This document shows, in pieces, positions 42,409-50,408 of a stretch of DNA of 64,000 bases; positions within the stretch are counted from its first letter, which is position 1; every line of letters begins with the position of its first letter. The position numbers and the translations under genes are program-made. Below the pieces are notes generated by a model. That model saw only the letters and a list, made by a program, of their open reading frames with translations, did not search any database and was not told the origin of the DNA. This DNA comes from DTU072 sp050309775 (GTDB lineage: Bacteria > Bacillota > Clostridia > Christensenellales > DTU072). The stretch spans positions 62,001 through 126,000 of the forward strand of contig JBNRMV010000015.1 of assembly GCA_050309775.1 (NCBI GenBank), in the 5' to 3' direction.

Positions 42409-43509
42409 ATGAGAATTGGAATCTATGGCGGAGCCTTCGACCCGATACATTCGGAACATATCAAAATAATGGAATATAGCCAAAAGGAGCTTGCACTTGA
42501 CAGGCTTATTTTGTTGCCTTCTTTCAGTCCGCCGCACAAAAATACCGAGATTTCACCCTTTGAAATAAGAACAAATATGCTGCGCGCGGCTACGGCAAAA
42601 CTTGATTTTGTCTATATTGACGAACGGGAATATAACTCAGAAAAAGAAAAAAACTGCGCATATGAGGTCTTGCAGAGTGTCAGGAACGACTATCCCGATG
42701 ACGAGCTTATTTATATAATAGGCGGAGATAGCATGATAAAGTTCCATACATGGGTGCAGCCTCACATAATTGCCGGGCTGATGCCCATTGCCGTAGTTGC
42801 CCGAAAAGGTTATCAAGGGCTTGAGCTTGCCATAGAATATGCCCAAAGCCATTTCAATGCCCAAATAACCGTACTTTCATTTGTCGGAGAAGAAATAAGC
42901 AGTTCGGAAATAAAAGCCGCATATGCCTTGGGCATGCCGTCAAACGATGTTCCCGAAACAGTAGACAGCATAATTAAGCAGCAGGGACTGTACCAAAACT
43001 ACAAGGATATTGTCAATAAGTTGAAAGAATCCATATCTGAAGAGCTTTTTTTGCACTGCGCCAATACTACGCTTTATGCGTTGCGGCTTGCCAACAAACT
43101 TGATTTGAATTATGACGATGTTTTTCTTTCTGCACTGCTCCACGATTGCGCAAAAGAAAGCGCTATTGCAGAACAATATAAGGAGTATCCCAAAAAAATA
43201 GCGCATCAGTTCCAAGGAGCGGAGCTTGCAAAAACACAATACGGCATCGAAAACCCAAAAGTGCTTGCCGCCATAAACTATCACACCACAGGCAGAAAAG
43301 CCATGAGTACTCTTGAGAAGCTGATTTTTTCCGCAGATATGCTGGAGCCGCTAAGAGATTATGAAGGCGTTGAGGCACTGAGGGAACTCATCGAAAAAGA
43401 TTTTGAAAAGGGTTTTGCCGCTTGCATAAAGGCTTCGCTGGACAAGCTGGAAAAGAGCGGTAGGGAAGTCTTTTATCTTACCAGAGAATGTTATGAATAC
43501 TACAAGTAA
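42409..43509 (+). CDS. nadD: NadD-YqeK fusion: nicotinate-nucleotide adenylyltransferase and Ap4A hydrolase
   Basis: The protein is 366 residues in two enzymes. Residues 1-195 are NadD: nucleotide-binding GGAFDPIHSEH, IIGGDSM, and the ISSSEIK end motif (the usual ISSTxIR). Residues 205-366 are a YqeK-type HD domain with H216, H245-D246 (ALLHDCAKE), H266, INYHTTGR and a final D310. YqeK enzymes hydrolyse diadenosine tetraphosphate symmetrically. NadD makes the NAD precursor deamido-NAD. In many Firmicutes nadD and yqeK are adjacent separate genes before rsfS; here they are fused and rsfS follows 27 nt later. The start is ATG 42409, 6 nt after TATAAT and without a ribosome binding site, so the mRNA is probably leaderless. 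Confidence 0.92.
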   Translation: MRIGIYGGAFDPIHSEHIKIMEYSQKELALDRLILLPSFSPPHKNTEISPFEIRTNMLRAATAKLDFVYIDEREYNSEKEKNCAYEVLQSVRNDYPDDELIYIIGGDSMIKFHTWVQPHIIAGLMPIAVVARKGYQGLELAIEYAQSHFNAQITVLSFVGEEISSSEIKAAYALGMPSNDVPETVDSIIKQQGLYQNYKDIVNKLKESISEELFLHCANTTLYALRLANKLDLNYDDVFLSALLHDCAKESAIAEQYKEYPKKIAHQFQGAELAKTQYGIENPKVLAAINYHTTGRKAMSTLEKLIFSADMLEPLRDYEGVEALRELIEKDFEKGFAACIKASLDKLEKSGREVFYLTRECYEYYK

Positions 43510-43536
43510 ATCTTAAAATAAAAAAAGGAGAACTAA

Positions 43537-43878
43537 ATGCAACCTGAAGATTTGAAAAATGAAATAATAAAAATCCTTGACGAAAAGAAAGCCGAAGAAA
43601 TTACTGTGCTGGACATAGCCGAGCAGACCACCATTGCCGACTATTTTGTCATAGCCACAGCAAGAAGTACAACGCAAGTGCGCGCGCTTTTTGAACATAT
43701 TGAAGAAAAACTTGAGAAAAAAGGCATCTTTGCTATCAGGAAAGAGGGCGTGCGTGAGGGCAGGTGGGTTGTTATTGACTATGCCAGCGTTATTGTGCAT
43801 ATATTCAATGACGAAACCAGAGATTTTTATAATCTTGAAAAACTGTGGACAAAAGGCGACAACATTCAAAAATGCTAA
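43537..43878 (+). CDS. rsfS: Ribosomal silencing factor RsfS (YbeB/Iojap)
   Basis: This 113-residue protein binds L14 on the 50S subunit and blocks joining with 30S when nutrients are low. DIAEQTTIADYFVIATARSTTQVRAL and EGRWVVIDYASVIVHIFNDETRDFYNLEKLW are the signature segments. AAAGGAG precedes ATG 43537. It is co-transcribed with the nadD-yqeK fusion, the usual linkage, but the rest of the common cluster (obg, yhbY) lies about 6.5 kb away, beyond clpB. Confidence 0.95.
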   Translation: MQPEDLKNEIIKILDEKKAEEITVLDIAEQTTIADYFVIATARSTTQVRALFEHIEEKLEKKGIFAIRKEGVREGRWVVIDYASVIVHIFNDETRDFYNLEKLWTKGDNIQKC

Positions 43879-43967
43879 GCGTCATCACAGAGTGACAATA
43901 AAATAAAAAATTGTATGAAAGGGGAAAGCAGGTTGTTGTTTGACTGTATGGACAATTATGGCCAATA

Positions 43968-43994
43968 AAAAAGGGCTGTTTTTCAGCCCTTTTT
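43968..43994. terminator. Bidirectional terminator between rsfS and clpB
   Basis: AAAAAGGGCTG and CAGCCCTTTTT form an 11-bp stem with a 5-nt loop, giving T-runs on both strands between convergent genes. Confidence 0.9.
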
Positions 43995-43995
43995 G

Positions 43996-46584
43996 TTATA
44001 TTACAACATATTCTCCATTTTGCGTGTCAACGGTAATAGTAGTTCCCGGCGCATAATCGTTTTTCAAAATGGCTTTGCCGATAGCTGTTTCTACCCTTGA
44101 TTGGATATATCTTTTCAACGGACGGGCGCCGTATTGGGCGTCATACCCGTTTGCCGAAATAAGACCTTTTGCCGCATCGGTGACAATCAACTCAAGGTTG
44201 CGTTCTTTTACTCTTTCGGTCAGCGACGCCAGAAGAATATCTATTATTTTTGTTATGTCGTCATGTGTCAAAGGCTTGTAGAAGACGATTTCGTCCAACC
44301 TATTCAGGAATTCCGGGCGGAAACTTTGTTTGAGCAGTTGCGAAACGGTTTCTTTTGTCTCTTGCGTTATTTCGCCGTAAGCGTCAATGCCTTCAAGAAT
44401 ATACGGCGAGCCGATGTTTGAGGTCATTATGATTATGGCGTTGCGGAAATCTACTGTTCTGCCTTGCGAGTCGGTTATTCTGCCGTCATCCAGCACTTGC
44501 AGCAAAATATTGAAAACATCGGGGTGAGCTTTTTCTATTTCGTCAAAAAGCACAACGCAGTACGGCTTGCGCCTTACGGCTTCGGTCAGCTGTCCGCCTT
44601 CTTCGTATCCAACATAGCCCGGGGGCGCGCCTATAAGACGGGATACCGAGAATTTTTCCATATATTCGCTCATATCTATACGCACCATATTGTGTTCGTC
44701 ATCAAAGAGGGCCTCGGCAAGCGCTTTGGCGAGTTCGGTTTTTCCCACGCCGGTGGGTCCAAGGAACATAAATGAGCCGATAGGGCGGTTTTGGTCGGCA
44801 ATGCCTGCTCTAGAACGAATGATAGCTTCGGATACCTTTGTTACTGCTTCATGCTGTCCGACAACTCTTTTGTGCAGAATTTCATCAAGTTTGAGTATCT
44901 TTTGGCGCTCGCCTTCAAGCAGTTTTGTAACGGGAATGCCCGTCCACCGCGACACAATTTTTGCTATTTCTTCTTCGGTGACCTTGTCGCGCAGCAAGCT
45001 GGTGTGAGTGTTTTCGGAGTTTTCCTGCGCTTGTTCCAGCTGGCTTTGTAATTCTGGCAGCTTGCCATAACGCAGTTTTGCCGCTTTTTCATAATCAAAG
45101 TTGCGTTGCGCAATTTCAATTTCGGCATTTATTTTGTCTATGGCTATCTTGATATCCTGTACCTTAGTGATACCTTTCTTTTCGTTTTCCCATTGCGCTT
45201 TCATTGCGTTAAACCTTTCTCGGTTGTCCGCCAATTCCTTTTGTAACTTGTTCAATCTGTCTTTTGACAGGTTGTCGGTTTCTTTCTTTAGCGCCATTTC
45301 TTCAATTTCCAACTGCATGATACGGCGTGAGATTTCGTCCATTTCGGTAGGCATGGAGTCAATTTCCGTCCTTATCATGGCGCATGCCTCGTCAATCAGG
45401 TCGATGGCTTTGTCGGGCAAAAATCTGTCGGTAATATAGCGGTGGGAGAGGATTGCGGCGGAAATAAGCGCTTGGTCCTGAATCTGTACGCCGTGGAATA
45501 TTTCGTAACGCTCCTTCAGACCGCGTAATATTGAAATAGTGTCCTCAACGGTAGGCTCCTCTATAAGCACCGGCTGAAAGCGCCGTTCAAGAGCGGCATC
45601 TTTTTCGATATATTTGCGGTATTCGTCCAGTGTTGTGGCGCCTATGCAGTGCAATTCGCCTCTGGCAAGCATGGGTTTCAACAGGTTGCCTGCGTCCATG
45701 GCACCCTCGGCCTTTCCTGCGCCGACAATGGTATGCAATTCATCTATGAATAGCAATATTTTGCCCTCGCTCTGTTTAATTTCATTCAATACGGCTTTTA
45801 GGCGTTCTTCAAATTCGCCTCTGAATTTTGCGCCGGCAATAAGCGAACCCATGTCCAAAGCAAATATGGTTTTGTCTTTTAGTCCTTCGGGAACATCGCC
45901 GCGTACTATGCGCAGCGCCAAACCTTCGGCAATTGCCGTCTTGCCTACGCCCGGCTCGCCAATCAGGACAGGATTGTTTTTTGTCTTTCTTGAAAGTATC
46001 CTGATGACATTTCGTATTTCGCTGTCACGCCCGATGACCGGGTCAAGTTTTTGTTCTCTGGCGCGCTCGACAAGGTCAGAGCCGTACTTTTTCAGCGCCT
46101 CGTATGTGCTTTCGGGGTTGTCGCTGGTTACTCTGTTGCCGCTTTTTACTTTTGCTACCTGGTCTTCAAACTTGGGCTTTGTCAATCCCGCTTCTTTCAT
46201 AAGAGCCGCCATGTCGCTGGCTATGTCAAAGATTGAAAGCATTATGTGTTCGACGGAAACATATTCGTCTTTTTGTCGTTCGGCCAGTTTTTCGGCAGCC
46301 GAAAGCACCTTGTCGGTTATTTGCGCAACATAGATTTTTCCCGGTTCTCTGCCGGCGCCGGATACCCTAGGTGAGCGGCGGATTTTGTCGTCAACTTTGG
46401 CTATCAGCGCGTCTACATCTACTCCGCATTTTTTGACGAGAGAGGGGATTAGCCCTGTTTCGTCGTCAAGCAAGGCATAGAGAAGATGTTCGGGCATTAT
46501 TTCAATATTTTGGTTTTCTATTGCGATATTCTGCGCTCTGCTAAGCGCTTCGAGCGACTTTTGGGTGAACTTCTGTGCGTTCAT
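43996..46584 (-). CDS. clpB: ClpB disaggregase (AAA+ chaperone)
   Basis: This 862-residue hexameric chaperone pulls proteins out of aggregates together with DnaK. The N-terminal Clp-N repeats (1-140) are followed by AAA-1 with GEPGVGKTAIAEG and a Walker B FIDELHTIVG, then the long coiled-coil middle domain (about 400-520) that separates ClpB from ClpC. AAA-2 has GPTGVGKTELAKA and VLFDEIEKAH, and a C-terminal D2 small domain follows. AAGGAGG precedes the ATG. It is the second gene after the ribbon-helix-helix-like gene, with a 12-nt gap. No CIRCE or CtsR box is visible at the shared promoter, so heat-shock control would have to be by another regulator. Confidence 0.96.
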   Translation of the reverse strand: MNAQKFTQKSLEALSRAQNIAIENQNIEIMPEHLLYALLDDETGLIPSLVKKCGVDVDALIAKVDDKIRRSPRVSGAGREPGKIYVAQITDKVLSAAEKLAERQKDEYVSVEHIMLSIFDIASDMAALMKEAGLTKPKFEDQVAKVKSGNRVTSDNPESTYEALKKYGSDLVERAREQKLDPVIGRDSEIRNVIRILSRKTKNNPVLIGEPGVGKTAIAEGLALRIVRGDVPEGLKDKTIFALDMGSLIAGAKFRGEFEERLKAVLNEIKQSEGKILLFIDELHTIVGAGKAEGAMDAGNLLKPMLARGELHCIGATTLDEYRKYIEKDAALERRFQPVLIEEPTVEDTISILRGLKERYEIFHGVQIQDQALISAAILSHRYITDRFLPDKAIDLIDEACAMIRTEIDSMPTEMDEISRRIMQLEIEEMALKKETDNLSKDRLNKLQKELADNRERFNAMKAQWENEKKGITKVQDIKIAIDKINAEIEIAQRNFDYEKAAKLRYGKLPELQSQLEQAQENSENTHTSLLRDKVTEEEIAKIVSRWTGIPVTKLLEGERQKILKLDEILHKRVVGQHEAVTKVSEAIIRSRAGIADQNRPIGSFMFLGPTGVGKTELAKALAEALFDDEHNMVRIDMSEYMEKFSVSRLIGAPPGYVGYEEGGQLTEAVRRKPYCVVLFDEIEKAHPDVFNILLQVLDDGRITDSQGRTVDFRNAIIIMTSNIGSPYILEGIDAYGEITQETKETVSQLLKQSFRPEFLNRLDEIVFYKPLTHDDITKIIDILLASLTERVKERNLELIVTDAAKGLISANGYDAQYGARPLKRYIQSRVETAIGKAILKNDYAPGTTITVDTQNGEYVVI

Positions 46585-46596
46585 TGCTTTGCCTCC

Positions 46597-47250
46597 TTAT
46601 ATTATGTCTATTCCGCTGTTCAAATGTTGAAGATAGCGGTTTTCTAGTTCTGTTGTTGTGGTGTATTCGTTCGACAAATAGCTTTTCAGAATGTCGTCAA
46701 ACATTTTTATATAATTGCTGATGGCTTGGGCTATTTTGTCGGTGGAATACTGTTTGCCTAGCGGCACCCTGAATGTTCGGGTGAATCTGCCTGTGTCAAG
46801 GGTATAGCTTATGCTGTTTTTTGGGTAAAACTGCGCCAAATAAACATTTTCTAGATGTACCCATAGTTTGAAGAACCTTGTCAGCTCCATAAGCAGTTCT
46901 GCGCTTTGGGTGCGGAAAACTACTTTTAGTTCTCCTATTGCGGAAGACTCCGTACGATAAAGTTCCACCTCATACTTAATGGTGGGGCGGTATTTGTAGT
47001 CAAGCGAGCTCTTTAGTGACATTGTCGTGTTGTGCGGCTCAAAGAATGACGAAAATACGCTGTTGTCAAGCAGTCCGGCAATGGTGTCAAAAATGCTGCT
47101 TATTTTCTTTTCGGGAGTGACATAGGAGACATATTCAGCAAGAATTTGATTGACCAGATTTGAGCGGTTTGTGCCTTGTGCCGCCGCCATGGCGTCAATT
47201 TCTTTTATGACTTCGTCTGCCAATATTAAGCTATATAAATTTTTTTGCAT
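46597..47250 (-). CDS. Ribbon-helix-helix-like protein encoded upstream of clpB
   Basis: I do not recognise the family of this 217-residue protein. Residues 1-45 (QKNLYSLILADEVIKEIDAM, then GTNRSNLVNQILAEYVSYV) have the beta-helix-helix pattern of ribbon-helix-helix (CopG/MetJ-type) DNA-binding domains, in which the first strand reads the operator. The remaining 170 residues mix strands and helices (YKYRPTIKYEVELYRTES, LELTRFFKLWVHLENVYLAQFY) and could be a sensory or oligomerisation domain. The gene is first in the transcript with clpB and is preceded by a consensus promoter flanked by a perfect palindrome. A role as autoregulator of the clpB unit is inferred from this arrangement. GAGG precedes the start. 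Confidence 0.75.
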   Translation of the reverse strand: MQKNLYSLILADEVIKEIDAMAAAQGTNRSNLVNQILAEYVSYVTPEKKISSIFDTIAGLLDNSVFSSFFEPHNTTMSLKSSLDYKYRPTIKYEVELYRTESSAIGELKVVFRTQSAELLMELTRFFKLWVHLENVYLAQFYPKNSISYTLDTGRFTRTFRVPLGKQYSTDKIAQAISNYIKMFDDILKSYLSNEYTTTTELENRYLQHLNSGIDII

Positions 47251-47282
47251 TTTTGTCCTCTTTTTTCCATTTTAGTATCTAA

Positions 47283-47311
47283 ATTATAAACCACAATTCA
47301 AAACTTGTCAA
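47283..47311 (-). promoter_or_regulatory. Perfect-consensus promoter of the RHH-clpB unit
   Basis: On the minus strand TTGACA (47311-47306), a 17-nt spacer and TATAAT (47288-47283) match the consensus exactly. Such a strong promoter in front of a stress chaperone suggests it is normally repressed. Confidence 0.9.
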
Positions 47312-47329
47312 CGAATTTACATAAATTCG
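47312..47329. promoter_or_regulatory. Perfect palindrome abutting the -35 box, candidate operator
   Basis: CGAATTTACATAAATTCG has 8-bp perfect arms and a 2-bp centre and touches the -35 hexamer of the RHH-clpB promoter. It does not match CIRCE, CtsR or LexA boxes that I know. Confidence 0.7.
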
Positions 47330-47398
47330 CTTACGAGTTTGCCAAAATTCTGATTGTACAATGAGAATTATTGCCGAACATAACGGCAGTCAGCCGCA

Positions 47399-47404
47399 TA
47401 TAAT
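47399..47404 (+). promoter_or_regulatory. TATAAT box upstream of the 25-codon ORF
   Basis: A consensus -10 hexamer lies 23 nt before ATG 47428, but no -35 at 16-18 nt is visible, only TTGCCG at a 22-nt spacing. The promoter is therefore uncertain. Confidence 0.3.
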
Positions 47405-47427
47405 GCATTTAGTAAAAAAGGAGAAAT

Positions 47428-47505
47428 ATGCGTATTTATTGTATTCATTGTCCGGCCATACTCAAGCCTTTATTAAGATTATTTATTAGAAGGGGCAGGG
47501 GGTGA
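47428..47505 (+). CDS. Candidate 25-residue cationic peptide with a CxxC pair
   Basis: The ORF encodes MRIYCIHCPAILKPLLRLFI followed by RRGRG and stops at TGA 47503-47505. The strongest support is AAAAAGGAG ending 4 nt before the ATG, a better ribosome binding site than many annotated genes here, in a stretch otherwise without genes. The peptide is basic and partly hydrophobic, with Cys5 and Cys8. It could be a small membrane or leader peptide, or a chance ORF. It ends just before the nth promoter. I assign no function. Confidence 0.4.
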   Translation: MRIYCIHCPAILKPLLRLFIRRGRG

Positions 47506-47511
47506 AAATGC

Positions 47512-47539
47512 TTGCAAAATAATGGTAAATCTGTATAAT
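47512..47539 (+). promoter_or_regulatory. Promoter of nth, with almost no 5' leader
   Basis: TTGCAA (47512-47517), a 16-nt spacer and TATAAT (47534-47539) are followed by TTATATGT and ATG 47548. The expected leader is only about 1-2 nt. Confidence 0.7.
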
Positions 47540-47547
47540 TTATATGT

Positions 47548-48186
47548 ATGGGAGCAAAAAACATAAAGGAAATATATTTGCGTTTGTCACGCATGCATGA
47601 AGGCGCTGCGTGCGAGCTGAACTTTTCCACGCCTTTTGAATTACTTGTTGCCGTCATCCTAAGCGCGCAATGTACGGACAAGCGAGTAAATATCATCACA
47701 GAAAAACTATTCAAAGTCTACAACAAGCCCGAGCAGTTTGCGGCTTTGACGATTGAACAGCTGAAGCCGTATATTTTCAGTTGTGGTTTTTACAATAACA
47801 AGGGCAATAATATCATCAAGATGTCAAAAGCGTTGATGGACAAGCACAACGGAGAAGTACCTTGCACCATGGAAGAGCTGACGGCGCTTGACGGTGTGGG
47901 CAGAAAGACTGCCAGCGTAGTGCTTGCGGTGGCGTTCGGAATTCCCGCAATGCCTGTCGACACACATGTGTTTCGGGTTTCAAGGAGAATAGGGCTTGCC
48001 ACGGCGAACACCGCAGACGGAGTAGAGCGCCAGCTTATGGAACTTGTGGACAAGGAGTATTGGCATGACTTGCACCATTATTTGATTTTTCATGGCAGAT
48101 ATATTTGCCACTCACGCAAACCGTCCTGCGAAAACTGTTTGTTGATAGAGTACTGCGACTATTATGCAGAAAACAAAAAAATCTAG
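47548..48186 (+). CDS. nth: Endonuclease III
   Basis: This 212-residue base-excision repair glycosylase/AP lyase removes oxidised pyrimidines. The helix-hairpin-helix LDGVGRKTASVV carries the catalytic Lys, MPVDTHVFRVSRRIG carries the catalytic Asp, and the C-terminal 4Fe-4S cluster is C-x6-C-x2-C-x5-C (CHSRKPSCENCLLIEYC). There is no ribosome binding site before ATG 47548 and the -10 box ends 8 nt upstream, so the mRNA is leaderless or nearly so. nfnA follows 8 nt later on the same strand. Confidence 0.95.
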   Translation: MGAKNIKEIYLRLSRMHEGAACELNFSTPFELLVAVILSAQCTDKRVNIITEKLFKVYNKPEQFAALTIEQLKPYIFSCGFYNNKGNNIIKMSKALMDKHNGEVPCTMEELTALDGVGRKTASVVLAVAFGIPAMPVDTHVFRVSRRIGLATANTADGVERQLMELVDKEYWHDLHHYLIFHGRYICHSRKPSCENCLLIEYCDYYAENKKI

Positions 48187-48194
48187 GAGTAATT

Positions 48195-49016
48195 ATGAAC
48201 AAACTTTTGAAAAAGAGGCAACTTGCCGAAAATGTAATAGAGTATGTTTTTGAAGCCAAGGACATTGTGCGCAATGCCAAGGCAGGTCAATTTGTCATAT
48301 TGCGTGTTGACGACGAGGGCGAAAGAGTGCCTTTCACCATATGCGATTATGACAAAGCAGCAGGAACGCTGACATTGTTGGTGCAGACAGTGGGTTATTC
48401 GACAAAAAAACTTGCTCAGCTCAATGAGGGCGATTATATCCATGACCTTGTCGGACCGTTGGGCAATGCCACCGATTTGAGCCATGCGCAAAGAATAATG
48501 CTGGTAGGCGGCGGCATCGGCACTGCTGTGATTTATCCGCAATCAAAACAACTCAAACTTGAAGGCAAAAGAGTTGATGTTATACTTGGCGCAAGAGACG
48601 CAAGTTTGCTGATGTTTGAGGACGAATTCCGCAAAAACTGCGAAAATGTGTACATTATGACCGACAACGGCAGCAAGGGCGAAAAGGGGTTTGTCACGGA
48701 CAAGCTCAGGCAGCTTATTGAAAGCGGCGAAAAGTATGATGTAGTGTTTGCCGTCGGACCGCTAGTTATGATGCGCGCCGTCAGCGAAGTCACAAGACCG
48801 TTCGGTATCGAAACCGTAGTAAGCATGAATTCCATTATGGTTGACGGCACGGGAATGTGCGGCGGCTGCCGCTTGACAGTAGGCGGCAAAACAAAGTATG
48901 CATGTGTTGACGGACCGGAATTTGACGGGCATCTTGTTGATTTTGACGAGGCGCTGAAAAGGTCGAGATTCTATGCTGAACAAGAGAAAGAAACAGCTTG
49001 CAGAATAAGAGGATAA
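48195..49016 (+). CDS. nfnA: NfnA: ferredoxin-NADP+ oxidoreductase, alpha (FAD/2Fe-2S) subunit
   Basis: This 273-residue protein is a PyrK-like flavoprotein with a VPFTICDYD FAD motif, the NAD-domain loop IMLVGGGIGTAVIYP and a 2Fe-2S set in GTGMCGGCRLTVGGKTKYAC. Paired with the next gene it forms the NADH-dependent reduced ferredoxin:NADP+ oxidoreductase (Nfn), an electron-bifurcating complex of anaerobes; the older name is sulfide dehydrogenase. The start is ATG 48195 after TAGGAG; an upstream in-frame start at 48105 lies inside nth. The nfnB start is 3 nt after the stop. Confidence 0.9.
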   Translation: MNKLLKKRQLAENVIEYVFEAKDIVRNAKAGQFVILRVDDEGERVPFTICDYDKAAGTLTLLVQTVGYSTKKLAQLNEGDYIHDLVGPLGNATDLSHAQRIMLVGGGIGTAVIYPQSKQLKLEGKRVDVILGARDASLLMFEDEFRKNCENVYIMTDNGSKGEKGFVTDKLRQLIESGEKYDVVFAVGPLVMMRAVSEVTRPFGIETVVSMNSIMVDGTGMCGGCRLTVGGKTKYACVDGPEFDGHLVDFDEALKRSRFYAEQEKETACRIRG

Positions 49017-49019
49017 GTT

Positions 49020-50399
49020 ATGAAAATAATAGAAAGACAACATGTAAGAGCGCAGGACCCCAAACAAAGAGCGTCAAATTTTGAAGAAGTATCGCAAGGC
49101 TTTGACGAGGCCACAATGCTAATAGAGGCGAACAGGTGTTTGAATTGCAAACATGCGCCCTGCAAAAAAGGCTGTCCTGTTGCGGTCAACATTCCCGAAT
49201 TTATTATGCAGCTACGGGACAACAATCCGTTGAAAGCTAACGAAATCATAAAAGAAACAAACGCCTTGCCTGCTGTTTGCGGCAGAGTTTGTCCGCAAGA
49301 AATACAATGCGAAAAGTATTGCGTACGCAACAATGCCCGTATGGGCGGCGCCGTAGCTATCGGAGCGCTGGAGCGTTATGCCGCCGATAGAGCACTTGAA
49401 AAGAACGAAAAAGTAGCCAAAGCAGACAAAAACATAGGCATGAAAGTAGCAATAGTCGGCAGCGGCCCCAGCGGATTGTCTTGCGCAGGCGAGCTTGCTA
49501 TGAACGGCGCACAAGTGACGGTATTCGAGGCTTTCCATAAATCAGGCGGCGTGTTGGTATACGGCATACCCGAATTCAGACTGCCAAAAAACATCGTAGA
49601 AAAAGAAATTGACAAACTAAAAGAACTTGGCGTGGAGTTCAAACTCAATACGGTAATCGGCAAGACCTTTCTTATAAGCGAATTACTGGACGAGTACGAT
49701 TTTGTATTCATCGGTAGCGGCGCCGGTTTGCCGGTGTTCATGAACATCAAAGGCGAAAACCTCAGCGGCGTCATGTCGGCAAATGAATTTTTGACCAGAG
49801 CAAACCTTATGAAAGCGTATATGAGCGGCAGCGCAACACCACTCCAAAGGGGAAAGAGAGTCGTTGTCGTAGGCGCCGGCAATGTGGCTATGGACGCAGC
49901 AAGGACTGCCTTAAGATTGGGCGCAGAAAAAGTCTTTGTGGTATATCGCCGTTCAAGAGAAGAAATGCCTGCAAGACATGAGGAAATTGTGCATGCTGAA
50001 GAAGAGGGCATAGAATTTATGTTGCTCAACAACCCCGTTGAAATAATCGGAGATGACAGAGTTGAGGGCATAAAATGCATAAAAATGAGGCTGGGCGAGC
50101 CTGACGAAAGCGGCAGAAGAAGCCCGGTGCCTATTGAAGGCTCTGAATTCATAATTGATTGTGACCAAGTAATAATGAGCATAGGCACAAGCCCGAATCC
50201 GCTGATAAAAAACACCACAAAAGGACTTGAAACAGGTCGAAAAGGCACGCTTATTGTTGACGAAAGCGGGCAGACTACTATTGAAAATGTATATGCCGGC
50301 GGCGACGCCGTCACAGGCTCCGCAACAGTCATTCTGGCTATGGGAGCCGGCAGAAAAGCCGCTCAGTCAATGTTGGACAAATGGGCAAAAAAAGGATAG
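49020..50399 (+). CDS. nfnB: NfnB: ferredoxin-NADP+ oxidoreductase, beta (GltD-like) subunit
   Basis: This 459-residue GltD-family flavoprotein has an N-terminal Cys-rich domain for two Fe-S clusters (CLNCKHAPCKKGCPV, then CGRVCPQEIQCEKYC). The FAD-binding loop is VAIVGSGPSGLSCAGEL, a second NADP-binding loop is VVVVGAGNVAMDAARTA, and the end is VYAGGDAVTGSATVILAMGAG. Alone it would be called a glutamate synthase small chain, but pairing with nfnA and the absence of a large subunit identify Nfn. It couples the NADH, NADPH and ferredoxin pools in an anaerobe. obg follows 9 nt later. Confidence 0.92.
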   Translation: MKIIERQHVRAQDPKQRASNFEEVSQGFDEATMLIEANRCLNCKHAPCKKGCPVAVNIPEFIMQLRDNNPLKANEIIKETNALPAVCGRVCPQEIQCEKYCVRNNARMGGAVAIGALERYAADRALEKNEKVAKADKNIGMKVAIVGSGPSGLSCAGELAMNGAQVTVFEAFHKSGGVLVYGIPEFRLPKNIVEKEIDKLKELGVEFKLNTVIGKTFLISELLDEYDFVFIGSGAGLPVFMNIKGENLSGVMSANEFLTRANLMKAYMSGSATPLQRGKRVVVVGAGNVAMDAARTALRLGAEKVFVVYRRSREEMPARHEEIVHAEEEGIEFMLLNNPVEIIGDDRVEGIKCIKMRLGEPDESGRRSPVPIEGSEFIIDCDQVIMSIGTSPNPLIKNTTKGLETGRKGTLIVDESGQTTIENVYAGGDAVTGSATVILAMGAGRKAAQSMLDKWAKKG

Positions 50400-50408
50400 G
50401 ATAATAGA

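Noticed and set aside
47283..47345. CIRCE or CtsR heat-shock operator at the clpB promoter
   Set aside because: Neither TTAGCACTC-N9-GAGTGCTAA nor tandem GGTCAAA heptads are present; the palindrome there is different.
49376..50332. Long antisense ORF of 318 codons opposite nfnB
   Set aside because: It is a low-complexity Ser/Pro/Thr-rich shadow of a well-conserved gene, with no RBS or promoter.
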